This document shows positions 1 through 8,571 of a DNA stretch of 64,000 nucleotides, piece by piece. Both the position numbers and the translations under genes were made by a program. Source of the DNA: JAWSUT01 sp033549345 (GTDB lineage Bacteria; Bacillota; Dethiobacteria; Dethiobacterales; Dethiobacteraceae); assembly GCA_033549345.1 (NCBI GenBank), contig JAWSUT010000006.1, positions 1 through 64,000 on the forward strand. The letters run 5' to 3'. Under the pieces are notes generated by a model. It searched no databases. It was not told the DNA's origin and worked only from the letters and a program-made list of their open reading frames with translations. Positions within the stretch are counted from its first letter, which is position 1, and every line of letters begins with the position of its first letter.

Positions 1-543
1 TGTTACCGAGCCTAAAAGGTCCACTTCTTCCACAACCATCATAATCGCTTCGCGCAGGTAATGATACCCTTTAATATGCGCCGGAATGCCAATCTCATGG
101 ATAATGTTGGTCACATCGGCTTCCAGGCTGGACCGTTTTGCCGGCCGGGATAACGTGTTTACTGTTGGGGATGGCGCCTGGCCGTTGCCAAGCAGCCGGA
201 TCCTTTCTACCAAAACATCCATATTAAAAGGTTTTAATATGTAATAGGACGCCCCCAGTTCCACAGCCTTTCTTGTAATATCCTCCTGTCCGAAAGCTGT
301 GAGCATAATCACTTTCGGTTTCGAATCCATGGAACCAATTTGCTCCAAAACCCCTAATCCATCCAGATGTGGCATAATAATATCCAGAAGCAATACATCA
401 GGAGGGCTGTCCGCGATTAAATCCAGGGTTTCTTTACCGTTATATGCCTTACCTACGATGTCAATGTCAGGTTGCTGTTCGAGGTACTCCACGAGTAAGT
501 CGCTGAATTCACGGTTGTCATCCGCTACAAAAACTTTTAACAT
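1..543 (-). CDS. spo0A: Spo0A sporulation master regulator (N-terminal part; cut by window edge)
   Basis: Response regulator that receives phosphate from the sporulation phosphorelay and switches on early sporulation genes. The visible 181 residues begin MLKVFVADDN, with the acidic pocket (ADDN), the phospho-acceptor Asp in the LLLDIIMP segment, the switch Thr in MLTAF and the conserved Lys in ILKPF of a CheY-like receiver. The linker and the start of the DNA-binding domain (EADVTNIIHEIG...) follow, and the rest lies beyond position 1. An ATG start is supported by a GGGGGAGGAG ribosome site. The gene lies downstream of spoIVB, as in Bacillus and Clostridia, and has its own sigma-H-type promoter with a 0A box. 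Identification is firm; only the C-terminus is unseen. Confidence 0.97.
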   Translation of the reverse strand, partial: MLKVFVADDNREFSDLLVEYLEQQPDIDIVGKAYNGKETLDLIADSPPDVLLLDIIMPHLDGLGVLEQIGSMDSKPKVIMLTAFGQEDITRKAVELGASYYILKPFNMDVLVERIRLLGNGQAPSPTVNTLSRPAKRSSLEADVTNIIHEIGIPAHIKGYHYLREAIMMVVEEVDLLGSVT

Positions 544-596
544 TTCTTTCTCTCCTCCCCCAATCTTGGTAAAACGTCACATTGCTGACTGTAGAT

Positions 597-625
597 TTAT
601 TCGACATCTGGAATGATATTCCTTT
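597..625 (-). promoter_or_regulatory. Sigma-H-type promoter of spo0A
   Basis: On the minus strand AAAGGAATA (617-625) and GTCGAATAA (597-605) are separated by 11 bases. This matches the sigma-H consensus RnAGGAwww-N11/12-RnnGAATww at every defined position. It lies about 55 bases before the spo0A start, as does the Ps promoter of Bacillus subtilis spo0A. The motif match is seen; use by sigma-H is inferred. Confidence 0.75.
600..606 (-). promoter_or_regulatory. 0A box (Spo0A binding site) over the spo0A promoter
   Basis: The minus strand reads TGTCGAA, the core of the Spo0A recognition site, and it overlaps the -10 element of the sigma-H-type promoter. This suggests direct autoregulation. A 7-base match alone is weak, but its position is what would be expected. 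Confidence 0.6.
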
Positions 626-648
626 AAACAATTAAACTTTTTTCAAGG

Positions 649-682
649 AAAAAACACGCCTTGTTGTAAAGACGTGTTTTTC
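649..682 (-). terminator. Rho-independent terminator after spoIVB
   Basis: On the minus strand AAAAACACGtC and GcGTGTTTTT pair around a short loop and are followed by further Ts. It sits directly after the spoIVB stop codon and separates spoIVB from spo0A. Confidence 0.8.
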
Positions 683-683
683 T

Positions 684-2006
684 TTATACATTGTCTCCCA
701 CTGCATCGAGGATTCCCGACTCCATCACCATCCATTCGATGAAGATGCCGTAACCTCGGGTCGGGTCGTTGACAAAAACATGTGTTACAGCTCCGACGAT
801 GCGACCATCCTGGATGATCGGACTGCCGCTCATTCCCTGTACGATGCCGCCCGTTGTATCGAGCAGCCGTTGGTCTGTGACACGGATAACCATACCTTTA
901 TCACTGGGTCTTGCCTGATTGTAGACGCGCTGTATTTCTATTTCAAAGCGTTCTATGTTTTCGCCTTCAAGCACTGTGAGGATTTCCGCGGGTCCAGGCT
1001 CTACCTGAGACATGAGAGCCATTGGCATCGGTGTATTAACATTACCCTGCACCGGACCTAGTTTTGTCAGTCTGCCGAAAATTCCGTAGATGCAATTTTT
1101 CTCAATGTTTCCGACAATATCTTGGCCCTCTTGAAAGATACCCGTTTTTTCTCCCGGATAACCCCGGCGAGCTGCCTTAATGTTGACGATGTTCGCTTTG
1201 ACAAGTTGGCCATCTTTAACCTCTATAGCCTGGTTCGTATCAACATCGGTAATCACATGTCCCAATGCACCATATATGCCGGTATCCGGGTCATAGAATG
1301 TCATCGTTCCGACACCGGCTGCGGAATCTCTTACATATAGCCCAATTCGCGGGCTTTCCGTTTCCTGGCAAAGCATAGGGGTTACCTTTGTTTCTATTTT
1401 TTCACTGCCCCGTTTAATCTGAAATGAAATGGGATTCCCTGCGGTCCCTTTTTTGGTAATAATGTCGGCTACCTGGTTGGCATCTTCAAGCTTGACTCCG
1501 TCAATGGCCAAAATCACATCTCCCACTTCAATACCGGCATCTTTTGCCGGAGAAGAGGCGCCCTGACCGCTTGCTACCAGATGGTGCCCCACAACCAGCA
1601 CACCGTCACTGTGTAGTTTGATGCCTACGGAATGTCCGCCTGGAATCAGCTTCTTTTCCGGTAGAACATTTACCGTAAGCTGGCGCAGTGGAATTACGCC
1701 GAAAAGTCGAAATTCCAGGTTAACAGAACCCAGACTTTGTGCAGTGAACTGAAGTGGTCCGCTGAGGCTGTGTTTACTGGCCTGTGTGTTGACGGGCATA
1801 CCGTTTAATGAGAGGATGCCGTCCTTATCACCCTTAACATGGACGGTGAGCGGTGACGCAATGTTAACATAATGCTGCTCTCCTTCCAGAATACGCAGGT
1901 CGCTTTGCAGGTTTACCCAGATTCTCCAGGGAAATGCTGCTGCAATCAGCAGGATTAATGCCAAAGCTGTCAAAACAGCCTTTTGCCTGCGATATTGGTT
2001 TTTCAC
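684..2006 (-). CDS. spoIVB: SpoIVB signalling serine peptidase
   Basis: S55-family peptidase made in the forespore and secreted across the inner forespore membrane, where it triggers pro-sigma-K processing. Numbered from the upstream GTG at 2018 (444 aa), it has an N-terminal membrane anchor (about 15-35), a PDZ domain (about 135-210, with GIEVGDVILAIDG), catalytic His254 in ALGHVITDVD and catalytic Ser399 in GMSGSP. The GTG at 2006 is preferred as start because AAGGAG lies 11 bases before it, whereas the GTG at 2018 abuts that site. It lies between recN and spo0A, the classic Firmicute order. Length is normal for the family (about 430 aa). Confidence 0.95.
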   Translation of the reverse strand: MKNQYRRQKAVLTALALILLIAAAFPWRIWVNLQSDLRILEGEQHYVNIASPLTVHVKGDKDGILSLNGMPVNTQASKHSLSGPLQFTAQSLGSVNLEFRLFGVIPLRQLTVNVLPEKKLIPGGHSVGIKLHSDGVLVVGHHLVASGQGASSPAKDAGIEVGDVILAIDGVKLEDANQVADIITKKGTAGNPISFQIKRGSEKIETKVTPMLCQETESPRIGLYVRDSAAGVGTMTFYDPDTGIYGALGHVITDVDTNQAIEVKDGQLVKANIVNIKAARRGYPGEKTGIFQEGQDIVGNIEKNCIYGIFGRLTKLGPVQGNVNTPMPMALMSQVEPGPAEILTVLEGENIERFEIEIQRVYNQARPSDKGMVIRVTDQRLLDTTGGIVQGMSGSPIIQDGRIVGAVTHVFVNDPTRGYGIFIEWMVMESGILDAVGDNV

Positions 2007-2154
2007 GCAGTATATCACTCCTTATCTGTCGTGAATGAAATCATCACCTCCAAATGGATTGAAGTGAATTGTACTTTTAAGTTAACCTAGCAGAGATTTT
2101 TTATACGACTTCAGTTTACATAATTCAAAAGTATCATCTGCCTCTATTGACAAC

Positions 2155-2184
2155 AAAAAAAGCCCCGGATTCAATCCGAAGCTT
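2155..2184 (-). terminator. Terminator after recN
   Basis: The minus strand carries AAGCttCGGAT, a short loop, ATCCGggGCTT and then a run of Ts, just after the recN stop at 2203. Confidence 0.85.
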
Positions 2185-2202
2185 TTACACAATTAAAAAA
2201 TT

Positions 2203-3855
2203 TTATTTGTTGTTTTTGAGCATTTGCTGCGCGTGTTCGAGAGCGACTCCTTCTTCGCCGCCCAGCATTCTGGCCAGTTCTTTTTCACGGTCTTTATCGT
2301 TTAGTTTTACCAGGCGTGTGACTGTCCGTCCGTCCCGGTTTTCTTTGTAAATTGCAAAATGCTGGTTGGCTGCGGCGGCAATAAGCGGCTGGTGAGTTAC
2401 GCAGATTACCTGCCGGTGACGGGAGAGTGAGACCAGCTTTTCGGCGACGCGTCTGACTGTAATCCCGCCGATACCGGCATCGATTTCATCAAAAATCAAG
2501 GTCGGTACGCTATCCTGCATGGCCAGGACGCTTTTTATGGCCAGCATGACCCGCGAAACTTCACCGCCTGAGGCTGTTTTAGCCAGCGGTCGGGGCGGTT
2601 CCCCGGCATTTGCGGTAAAGACAAATTCCACACTGTCGCAGCCATGTTTGCTGTTTCTTGAGGCTTCTTCCACAGTCACAGCAAATACTGCTCCCTGCAG
2701 CGCCAGATTCTGCAGAACATCGTTAATTTCAGCCGCTAACACGGCGGCGGCTTCTTTTCTTAACCGGGAAAGTTCGGCTGCGGTCTTGTCCATTTGGGCC
2801 CGGATACCTGCGGCTTCCTGCTCAGCGTTGGCCAGAGCATCATTGCGGCCGGCCAGCTCGTCAAGCTCACGCTGCAGTTTCTCCGCCAGTGCATGAACAT
2901 CATCCACTGTGGGGCCGTATTTTTTCTTGATTGTTTTATAATGTTCCAGCCGCTGCACCACACTCTGCAGCTCGGCTTCATCAAGGTTAATTTCGTCATG
3001 ATAAGTGCGCAGTTCGCGGGCGGCATCAGTGAGCTGCTCACTGACACTGACAATCCGGTCCAGTAGTTCACTGAGGTCCTCATCCAGTGCAGCAGCTGCT
3101 GCCAGCTCCTTTTCAACCGTACCCAGACGGTCGACGATGGCACCGTCATAAGCACCTTCGTAGAGTTCAGCGTATATTTTTGCCGTTCTGTCCGCAAGCT
3201 GGTGCGCGTGTGTCAGACGGTTAAAACGTTTTTCCAGTTCTGCCTCTTCTTCGCCGCAGAGCCGTGCCGCTGCAATTTCGTCCAACTGAAACCGCAGAAA
3301 ATCGGCATGCCTGGCCAGCGCTGCTTCATCGCCGCCCAAATCGTCCAGCACGCGCTGCAGTTCGCCCAGACGGCCAAACCCTTCTGCCAGCTTCGCCAGC
3401 AGTTTGGCGTGTTCTTCACCGCCAAATGAATCGAGGAGCCGGCATTGTGTTGCCGGGTCCAGCAGCGACTGCTGGCGGTTTTGCCCGTGCAGATCCACCA
3501 GGCGTTTTCCCAGCGCCGACATACCGGCCAGCGGCTGCACACGGTTGTTGATGCGGCAGATATTCGGGCCGTTTTTTCTTATTTCCCGACAGATGACCAG
3601 TTCTTCAGCGTTGTCTGTGTCCGCAGCGGGAAAAAACCCTTCAGGCACAGAAAAGACAGCCTGCATCATTGCCGACTCTTCACCGGCACGGATGGCTTCC
3701 GGATTGGCCCTCTCACCCAAAAGCAGACTGACCGCGCCAAGCAGCATGGACTTACCCGCTCCGGTCTCACCGGTGATCACATTCAGGCCCTCGCCGGGGT
3801 AAAAGACCAGATTATCAATCAGCGCCAGATTTTCCACTTCCAACATCCGAAGCAT
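2203..3855 (-). CDS. recN: DNA repair protein RecN
   Basis: SMC-like ATPase that acts early at DNA double-strand breaks. The 550-residue protein has an N-terminal Walker A (GETGAGKS, about 29-36), a long central coiled coil rich in Glu, Ala and Leu, and a C-terminal ABC signature (SGGEVSRVMLA) followed by Walker B (LIFDEIDAGIGG). The length fits the family (550-570 aa). The start lies 5 bases after the nadK stop, so the two genes are co-transcribed. In many Firmicutes argR sits just before recN; here it is absent. Confidence 0.97.
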   Translation of the reverse strand: MLRMLEVENLALIDNLVFYPGEGLNVITGETGAGKSMLLGAVSLLLGERANPEAIRAGEESAMMQAVFSVPEGFFPAADTDNAEELVICREIRKNGPNICRINNRVQPLAGMSALGKRLVDLHGQNRQQSLLDPATQCRLLDSFGGEEHAKLLAKLAEGFGRLGELQRVLDDLGGDEAALARHADFLRFQLDEIAAARLCGEEEAELEKRFNRLTHAHQLADRTAKIYAELYEGAYDGAIVDRLGTVEKELAAAAALDEDLSELLDRIVSVSEQLTDAARELRTYHDEINLDEAELQSVVQRLEHYKTIKKKYGPTVDDVHALAEKLQRELDELAGRNDALANAEQEAAGIRAQMDKTAAELSRLRKEAAAVLAAEINDVLQNLALQGAVFAVTVEEASRNSKHGCDSVEFVFTANAGEPPRPLAKTASGGEVSRVMLAIKSVLAMQDSVPTLIFDEIDAGIGGITVRRVAEKLVSLSRHRQVICVTHQPLIAAAANQHFAIYKENRDGRTVTRLVKLNDKDREKELARMLGGEEGVALEHAQQMLKNNK

Positions 3856-3859
3856 ACAC

Positions 3860-4738
3860 TTACATCCTTTCCGGCTCCCGCTGTATAACCTTGCTCAGTT
3901 TACGGTGCAGCAGCGTGTAAAAATCCGTGCCCTGCATCTGAACAAGCGGGGTGGTTAGCGGTGCACGTGTAACCTGCACAACATCATCGTCCTGCAGGGT
4001 AAATCCTACCTGTCCGTCCACCGTCAGAATCACTTCCGACTGGCGTGTCCAGGTTTTTATGGACACTCTCTCACTGCTGGAAACAATCACGGAACGGTGG
4101 TGTAAAAGGTGCGGACAAATCGGGGTAATAATCATCACATCCAGTGCCGGGTTAACGATTGGCCCGCCGGCAGAAAGCGAATAGCCGGTGGAACCTGTGG
4201 GCGTGGCAACAATAATCCCGTCACTGGGATAAGACTCCAGATGCTTATCATTAACATATGTATCGAGATAGATAATGCGTGAAAACGGCCCTTTGGAAAT
4301 AACAATATCGTTAAGTGCGGTATATTCTGCCACCGGCCTGTCATCCCGGAACACACGTGCCGAGAGCATTAACCGGTGCCGCACCTTATAGTGGCCGTCA
4401 AGAAGCTTCTGCAGTGCCGTTTCCAGCCTGGGCGGCTCCACTTCCGCTAGAAATCCCATTTGACCCAGATTCACACCGAGGATGGGCAGGTTTGTCCCTG
4501 TAAAATGACGCGCCGCACGCAGGATGGTTCCATCCCCGCCCAGGACAATAATCATGTCTACTTTTCCGGGAAATTCCTGCAACGGTATGGTTTCTATGCT
4601 GGTTTGCAGCTGGGCTTCATCCGATTCCGGCAGAAACGGACGCACATCATGCTTCGCACAGAATGTTTCAATTCTGGCCACCAACGCCTGCACTTCATTC
4701 TTTTTTTTCCAGTTGGGGACGATACCGATTCCCTTCAT
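3860..4738 (-). CDS. nadK: NAD kinase
   Basis: Phosphorylates NAD to NADP. The 292-residue protein shows the family's GGDGTILRAAR motif (about residues 67-77), the NDIVISKG segment and the Gly-rich VATPTGSTGYSLSAGGPI motif. It stands between tlyA and recN, a frequent position in Clostridia. The start ATG is preceded by AGGGGAGGTCAG. Confidence 0.97.
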   Translation of the reverse strand: MKGIGIVPNWKKKNEVQALVARIETFCAKHDVRPFLPESDEAQLQTSIETIPLQEFPGKVDMIIVLGGDGTILRAARHFTGTNLPILGVNLGQMGFLAEVEPPRLETALQKLLDGHYKVRHRLMLSARVFRDDRPVAEYTALNDIVISKGPFSRIIYLDTYVNDKHLESYPSDGIIVATPTGSTGYSLSAGGPIVNPALDVMIITPICPHLLHHRSVIVSSSERVSIKTWTRQSEVILTVDGQVGFTLQDDDVVQVTRAPLTTPLVQMQGTDFYTLLHRKLSKVIQREPERM

Positions 4739-4753
4739 GATTTCTGACCTCCC

Positions 4754-5167
4754 CTAGATTCGGAAGCGCACTTCATGCAGCGTTTCCTTTTCCACATTAA
4801 CGATAAGAATTCCGCCGGCGCGATAAGCCAGCACATCTCTGAGCAGGGAATTGCGCCACATTTTCGACTGCAGCCTGACGGCCTTGTTGTCCCGGCGGAC
4901 CCGCACAAGATACCTGCGCCCGCTTTTGGATACAAGATAATCTGCTTTCAATTCAAATGGGTGCGGCTTGCCGTCTATTTCCATTTTCACTCTGATTATA
5001 GGCTTGGCTTTAAGCACGTCATAACCCGCATCTTGCAGAAACTGCACTGTCCGGGTATTGGAGCGGCCCGGTTTTTTTCCTGAAATTCTTCTGAAGTTGC
5101 GCCTAAACCACCACACCAGAAACGCGATGACGAGCAGGCCGAGAATAAGCCAGTCTTTCACTTCCAT
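4754..5167 (-). CDS. Small membrane-anchored protein, possibly a degenerate nuclease fold
   Basis: Unrecognised 137-residue protein. Residues about 6-22 form one hydrophobic segment followed by a basic stretch (RRNFRRISGKK), so the rest is predicted to be cytoplasmic. The soluble part has an Asp-strand-basic-strand pattern (FELKADYLVSKSGRRY then LVRVRR) and ends in two strands (GGILIVNV...HEVRF). This resembles the core of PD-(D/E)XK nucleases, but the catalytic Glu and Lys positions look replaced by Val and Arg, so activity is doubtful. This is an inference from pattern only. It is 15 bases from nadK and in the same operon. Confidence 0.7.
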   Translation of the reverse strand: MEVKDWLILGLLVIAFLVWWFRRNFRRISGKKPGRSNTRTVQFLQDAGYDVLKAKPIIRVKMEIDGKPHPFELKADYLVSKSGRRYLVRVRRDNKAVRLQSKMWRNSLLRDVLAYRAGGILIVNVEKETLHEVRFRI

Positions 5168-5176
5168 ATTAAAATC

Positions 5177-5215
5177 ACCCGCCTCACTGACAAGTATTCG
5201 TCACCACAGGCGGGT
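5177..5215 (-). repeat. Inverted repeat between tlyA and the small membrane-protein gene
   Basis: ACCCGCCT (5177-5184) pairs with AGGCGGGT (5208-5215) across a 23-base loop. Read on the minus strand it ends about 10 bases before the next start codon and includes the likely ribosome site (GAGGCGGGT), so it could limit translation. No U-run follows on this strand. Confidence 0.45.
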
Positions 5216-5223
5216 ATCCTTTT

Positions 5224-6015
5224 TTAGCTTAATTCACGATGCGCGGCAGACACCACGGAGGCAAAGTCCACAGCCCCCTCGCCTGTTCCTGTTTTCAGGT
5301 GAAGCAGATATTCAATATTGCCCTCAGGCCCCTGGATCGGTGAATACGCTGCACCCGCCACACTGTAGCCCGTGGCGCCGGCGGCAGCGGCGATTTTCTC
5401 GAGGACTTCCAGGTGGTCCCCTGTGTCGCGGACAACGCCTTTTTTGCCGACACGCCCCTTGCCCACCTCAAACTGCGGCTTCACCAGGGTAATAACCTCT
5501 GCCACGCCCAGTTTTTTTAATACCGGCAGCACCAGTTCCAGTGAAATAAAGGACACATCCACACTGGCAAAATCCGGCGGTTCGCTGAAAGCATCGGCCG
5601 ACAGGTGGCGGATATTGGTCCGCTCCATGGACACAACGCGCTCATCCTGGCGCAGCCGCCAGTCAAGTTGGCCGTAGCCCACATCCACACTGTATACCCT
5701 GGCAGCGCCATGCTGCAGCAGGCAGTCTGTAAAGCCGCCTGTTGAGGCACCCACGTCCAGCACCACGCGGCCCGCCACATCCACAGCAAACTGATGGATG
5801 GCTTTTTCCAGTTTAAGCCCCCCGCGGGACACAAAACGCGGCAGCTCACGCACTTCAATTTCTGCATCTTCGCTTACAGGCGTTCCCGGCTTGTCCGTCT
5901 TTTGGCCGCCGACATAGACAAGGCCGGCCATAATGGCAGCCCGTGCAGCGCTGCGGCTGGCAAAAACGCCGCGCTCTGCAAGCAGCACGTCTATTCGTTT
6001 CCGCTCTGTGCCCAT
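5224..6015 (-). CDS. tlyA: TlyA-family 16S/23S rRNA 2'-O-methyltransferase (YqxC)
   Basis: The 263-residue protein begins with an S4 RNA-binding domain (about 7-65, RIDVLLAERGVFASRSAARAA). A FtsJ/RrmJ-type methyltransferase follows, with the SAM-binding segment VLDVGASTGGFTDCLLQHGA and the later SVDVSFISL and LVKPQFEVG motifs. It overlaps the 3' end of dxs by 25 bases. The dxs-tlyA order is conserved in Firmicutes. Some family members act as haemolysins, but the domain content supports rRNA methylation. Confidence 0.93.
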   Translation of the reverse strand: MGTERKRIDVLLAERGVFASRSAARAAIMAGLVYVGGQKTDKPGTPVSEDAEIEVRELPRFVSRGGLKLEKAIHQFAVDVAGRVVLDVGASTGGFTDCLLQHGAARVYSVDVGYGQLDWRLRQDERVVSMERTNIRHLSADAFSEPPDFASVDVSFISLELVLPVLKKLGVAEVITLVKPQFEVGKGRVGKKGVVRDTGDHLEVLEKIAAAAGATGYSVAGAAYSPIQGPEGNIEYLLHLKTGTGEGAVDFASVVSAAHRELS

Positions 6016-7922
6016 GGCAGACTCTTTTCCCCGTCACCGGCCAAATCCAGGCAGGCTGCGGCGATCTTTTCGGGTGTGAGGCCCAGCTCTTTTAAAAGCA
6101 GCGGCCTGGCGCCGTGCTCAACGAAGCAATCCGGCACACCAAGGCGCCGAACCGGCACATGGGCCAGATTGTTCTGCTCAAGAAATTCCAGGACGGCGGA
6201 GCCAAATCCGCCGGCCAACATATGCTCTTCCACAGTTACCAGGCCAAAGCGGCAGGATAAAACGGCCCGGGTAATTAGTTCCACATCCAGCGGCTTGACA
6301 AAAACCGGGTCAATTACAGCGACCGACAGGCCCCGTTTCTCCAGTTTAAGCGCCGCCTCTAAGGCATCCTGAACCATCGGGCCAAGAGCTATAACGGCCA
6401 CATCACGTCCGGGGCGGATAATCTCTCCCTTGCCCCAGGCAAGAGGTGCAGGGTCTTCCCGTTTTGTACCGGTTCCTTTGCCGCGGGGGTAGCGGACGGC
6501 CACCGGCCCCTGGTGTTTCAGGCCGCTTGCCACAGCATGTTGAAGTATATTCTCGTCCCGGGGAACGATAATTGACATATTGGGAATATGACGCAGGTAA
6601 GCCAGATCAAACAGGCCGTTGTGTGTTTCGCCGTCCTCACCCACAATACCGGCACGGTCCAGCGCAAAGAGAACCGGCAGATTCTGCAGGCACACATCAT
6701 GCAGTACCTGGTCATAAGCCCGCTGCAGGAAAGTGGAATAGACCGCCACCACAGGACGAAACCCTTTTACGGCCAGTCCCGCGGCAAATGTGACGGCGTG
6801 CTGCTCGGCGATGCCCACATCAAAGAATCGCTGGGGCAGCTCTTCGGCAAATTTGTCCAGACCGGTACCCGCAGCCATGGCCGCCGTAATGGCAACAATT
6901 TTTTCATCTTTTTTTGCTGCTGCCAGCAGGGTATCACGAAACACTTCCGTATAGGAGGGGACACCGGCGCTTACGCCGGGGACAGGCGGAGACTGCGGGT
7001 CAAAGGGGCCGATTCCGTGGTAGAAATCCGGCTTACATTCGGCCTCGTTAAACCCTTTGCCCTTTTTCGTCAGCACGTGAATCAGTACCGGTCCTTTGAT
7101 TTTCTTTGCGCCCCGCAGCGCAGACAACAGGGCATCCAGATTATGCCCGTTTACAGGGCCCAGGTAAGTAAATCCCAGTTCCTCAAAAAGCATGCCGGGA
7201 ACGATTAAAGACTTTAAGGCATCTTTGACGCGCTCAACCGATTTCAGCACTTTGCCGCCGATGGCGGGAATCCGTTTCAGTATTTCTTCCACGTCTTCCT
7301 TGAAACGGAAATATTTTGGATCTGTCCGCAGACGGTCAAGATATGCCGCCATGCTGCCGACATTTTGTGATATAGACATCTCATTGTCATTGAGCACAAC
7401 AATCAGATCCGTCCCGGCGTCTCCCGCGTTATTCAGAGCTTCAAAGGCCATGCCGCCGCTCATGGAACCGTCACCAATCACGGCAAGCACATGGTGCTTC
7501 TCGCCTAAAAGATCGCGTGCATGCGCCAGACCCAGTGCGGCGGAAATGGAGGTGGAACTGTGGCCGGTCCCGAAAGCATCGTGCTCACTTTCATGAATCT
7601 TGGGGAATCCGCTCAAACCCCGAAACTGCCGGAGATTGTCAAACCCCTCTTTACGTCCGGTAAGGATTTTGTGGACATAGGACTGGTGGCCCACATCCCA
7701 GACAAATCTGTCAACGGGGCTGTTAAAGATTGTATGCAAAGCGATGGTCAGTTCCACAACACCCAGGTTGGGAGCCAGATGCCCGCCGTTTTCAGAGACT
7801 TTTTCCAGCAGAAAAGCTCTGATTTCACAGGCCAGTTCATTTAACTGCCGCACGCTCATCTGTTTTAGGTCCTGCGGCCCGTTTATGCCGGGCAGCCACT
7901 CATTCATCCTCTGCGCCCTCAC
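5991..7922 (-). CDS. dxs: 1-deoxy-D-xylulose-5-phosphate synthase
   Basis: Thiamine-diphosphate enzyme that condenses pyruvate and glyceraldehyde 3-phosphate in the first step of the MEP isoprenoid pathway. The 643-residue protein contains the ThDP-binding GDGSMSGGMAFEALNNAG segment (150-167), the transketolase pyrimidine-binding domain (about 335-490) and a C-terminal transketolase domain (about 505-625). The GTG at 7922 overlaps the oapA stop (GTGA) and has GGAGA 4 bases upstream. An ATG at 7907 is a possible alternative but its AGAGG is too close. With ispA upstream it forms an isoprenoid cluster around the OLE RNA. Confidence 0.97.
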   Translation of the reverse strand: MRAQRMNEWLPGINGPQDLKQMSVRQLNELACEIRAFLLEKVSENGGHLAPNLGVVELTIALHTIFNSPVDRFVWDVGHQSYVHKILTGRKEGFDNLRQFRGLSGFPKIHESEHDAFGTGHSSTSISAALGLAHARDLLGEKHHVLAVIGDGSMSGGMAFEALNNAGDAGTDLIVVLNDNEMSISQNVGSMAAYLDRLRTDPKYFRFKEDVEEILKRIPAIGGKVLKSVERVKDALKSLIVPGMLFEELGFTYLGPVNGHNLDALLSALRGAKKIKGPVLIHVLTKKGKGFNEAECKPDFYHGIGPFDPQSPPVPGVSAGVPSYTEVFRDTLLAAAKKDEKIVAITAAMAAGTGLDKFAEELPQRFFDVGIAEQHAVTFAAGLAVKGFRPVVAVYSTFLQRAYDQVLHDVCLQNLPVLFALDRAGIVGEDGETHNGLFDLAYLRHIPNMSIIVPRDENILQHAVASGLKHQGPVAVRYPRGKGTGTKREDPAPLAWGKGEIIRPGRDVAVIALGPMVQDALEAALKLEKRGLSVAVIDPVFVKPLDVELITRAVLSCRFGLVTVEEHMLAGGFGSAVLEFLEQNNLAHVPVRRLGVPDCFVEHGARPLLLKELGLTPEKIAAACLDLAGDGEKSLPWAQSGNE

Positions 7923-8524
7923 TTTCTCCGGCGTGGCAAAGCCCGGCCGAAAAACAGCTGTCCGGGCAAAAATGCCTCCACCTTTGTCAATATATAGGCA
8001 AACGTCAGCAAGATTTCTGTGGAACGTTCAATGGCAACGGTCTTACCTACCGCTTTGCCGCCAACAGTCAACGCGGAGACAAGCCCGGTGGCAATGATGC
8101 TAAACAGCGGGTGTGCCTGCAGGAAGCCGGATGTTATCAGGCGCAGAACCAAAAAAGCAGAGAGAACCCCGCTGATAATACCGGCGATATCGCCGACGAC
8201 ATCGTTGCAGAAATTGGAGAATCTGTCGGCATTGCGAATCAGATACAGCGCCTCGCGCGCTCCCGCCGTCTTTTTTGCCGCTTTGGCCAAAAGAGGGACT
8301 TCATCGGCTGCGGTGGCGGCGATGCCGATCATATCAAAAAGAATACCAACAAAGATGATAACCAATAGTATAAACAGCGCAACAAAAAAGGATTCCACCC
8401 CGGCAAAAAGAAGCTGCGTCACGATACTGAGCAGGATGGCCAGAATGAATGTCCAGATTGTAATTGTAATAACCCAACCGATAGGAAATTTTTTTCTTTT
8501 ACACTGCGCCATGTGTTTATTCAA
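7919..8524 (-). CDS. oapA: OapA-like OLE RNA-associated membrane protein
   Basis: Predicted integral membrane protein of 201 residues with four hydrophobic segments (about 15-40, 45-70, 108-130, 138-160) joined by a charged cytoplasmic loop holding ALYLIRNADRFSNFCNDVVGD. In Bacillus halodurans and other OLE-bearing Firmicutes, a transmembrane protein of about 190-200 residues (OapA) is encoded directly downstream of the OLE RNA and upstream of dxs; it binds OLE and brings it to the membrane. Size, topology and position all agree. TTG at 8524 has AAAGG 4 bases upstream; ATG at 8512 is possible. The assignment rests on context and topology rather than on a motif I can quote. Confidence 0.85.
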   Translation of the reverse strand: MNKHMAQCKRKKFPIGWVITITIWTFILAILLSIVTQLLFAGVESFFVALFILLVIIFVGILFDMIGIAATAADEVPLLAKAAKKTAGAREALYLIRNADRFSNFCNDVVGDIAGIISGVLSAFLVLRLITSGFLQAHPLFSIIATGLVSALTVGGKAVGKTVAIERSTEILLTFAYILTKVEAFLPGQLFFGRALPRRRK

Positions 8525-8571
8525 CCGACCTTTGGCTTACTGGAATTTACGCTAAATTTTTCCGCCATTAT

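Noticed and set aside
6588..7208. 206-residue plus-strand frame opposite dxs
   Set aside because: Shadow of dxs in a high-GC gene; no ribosome site.
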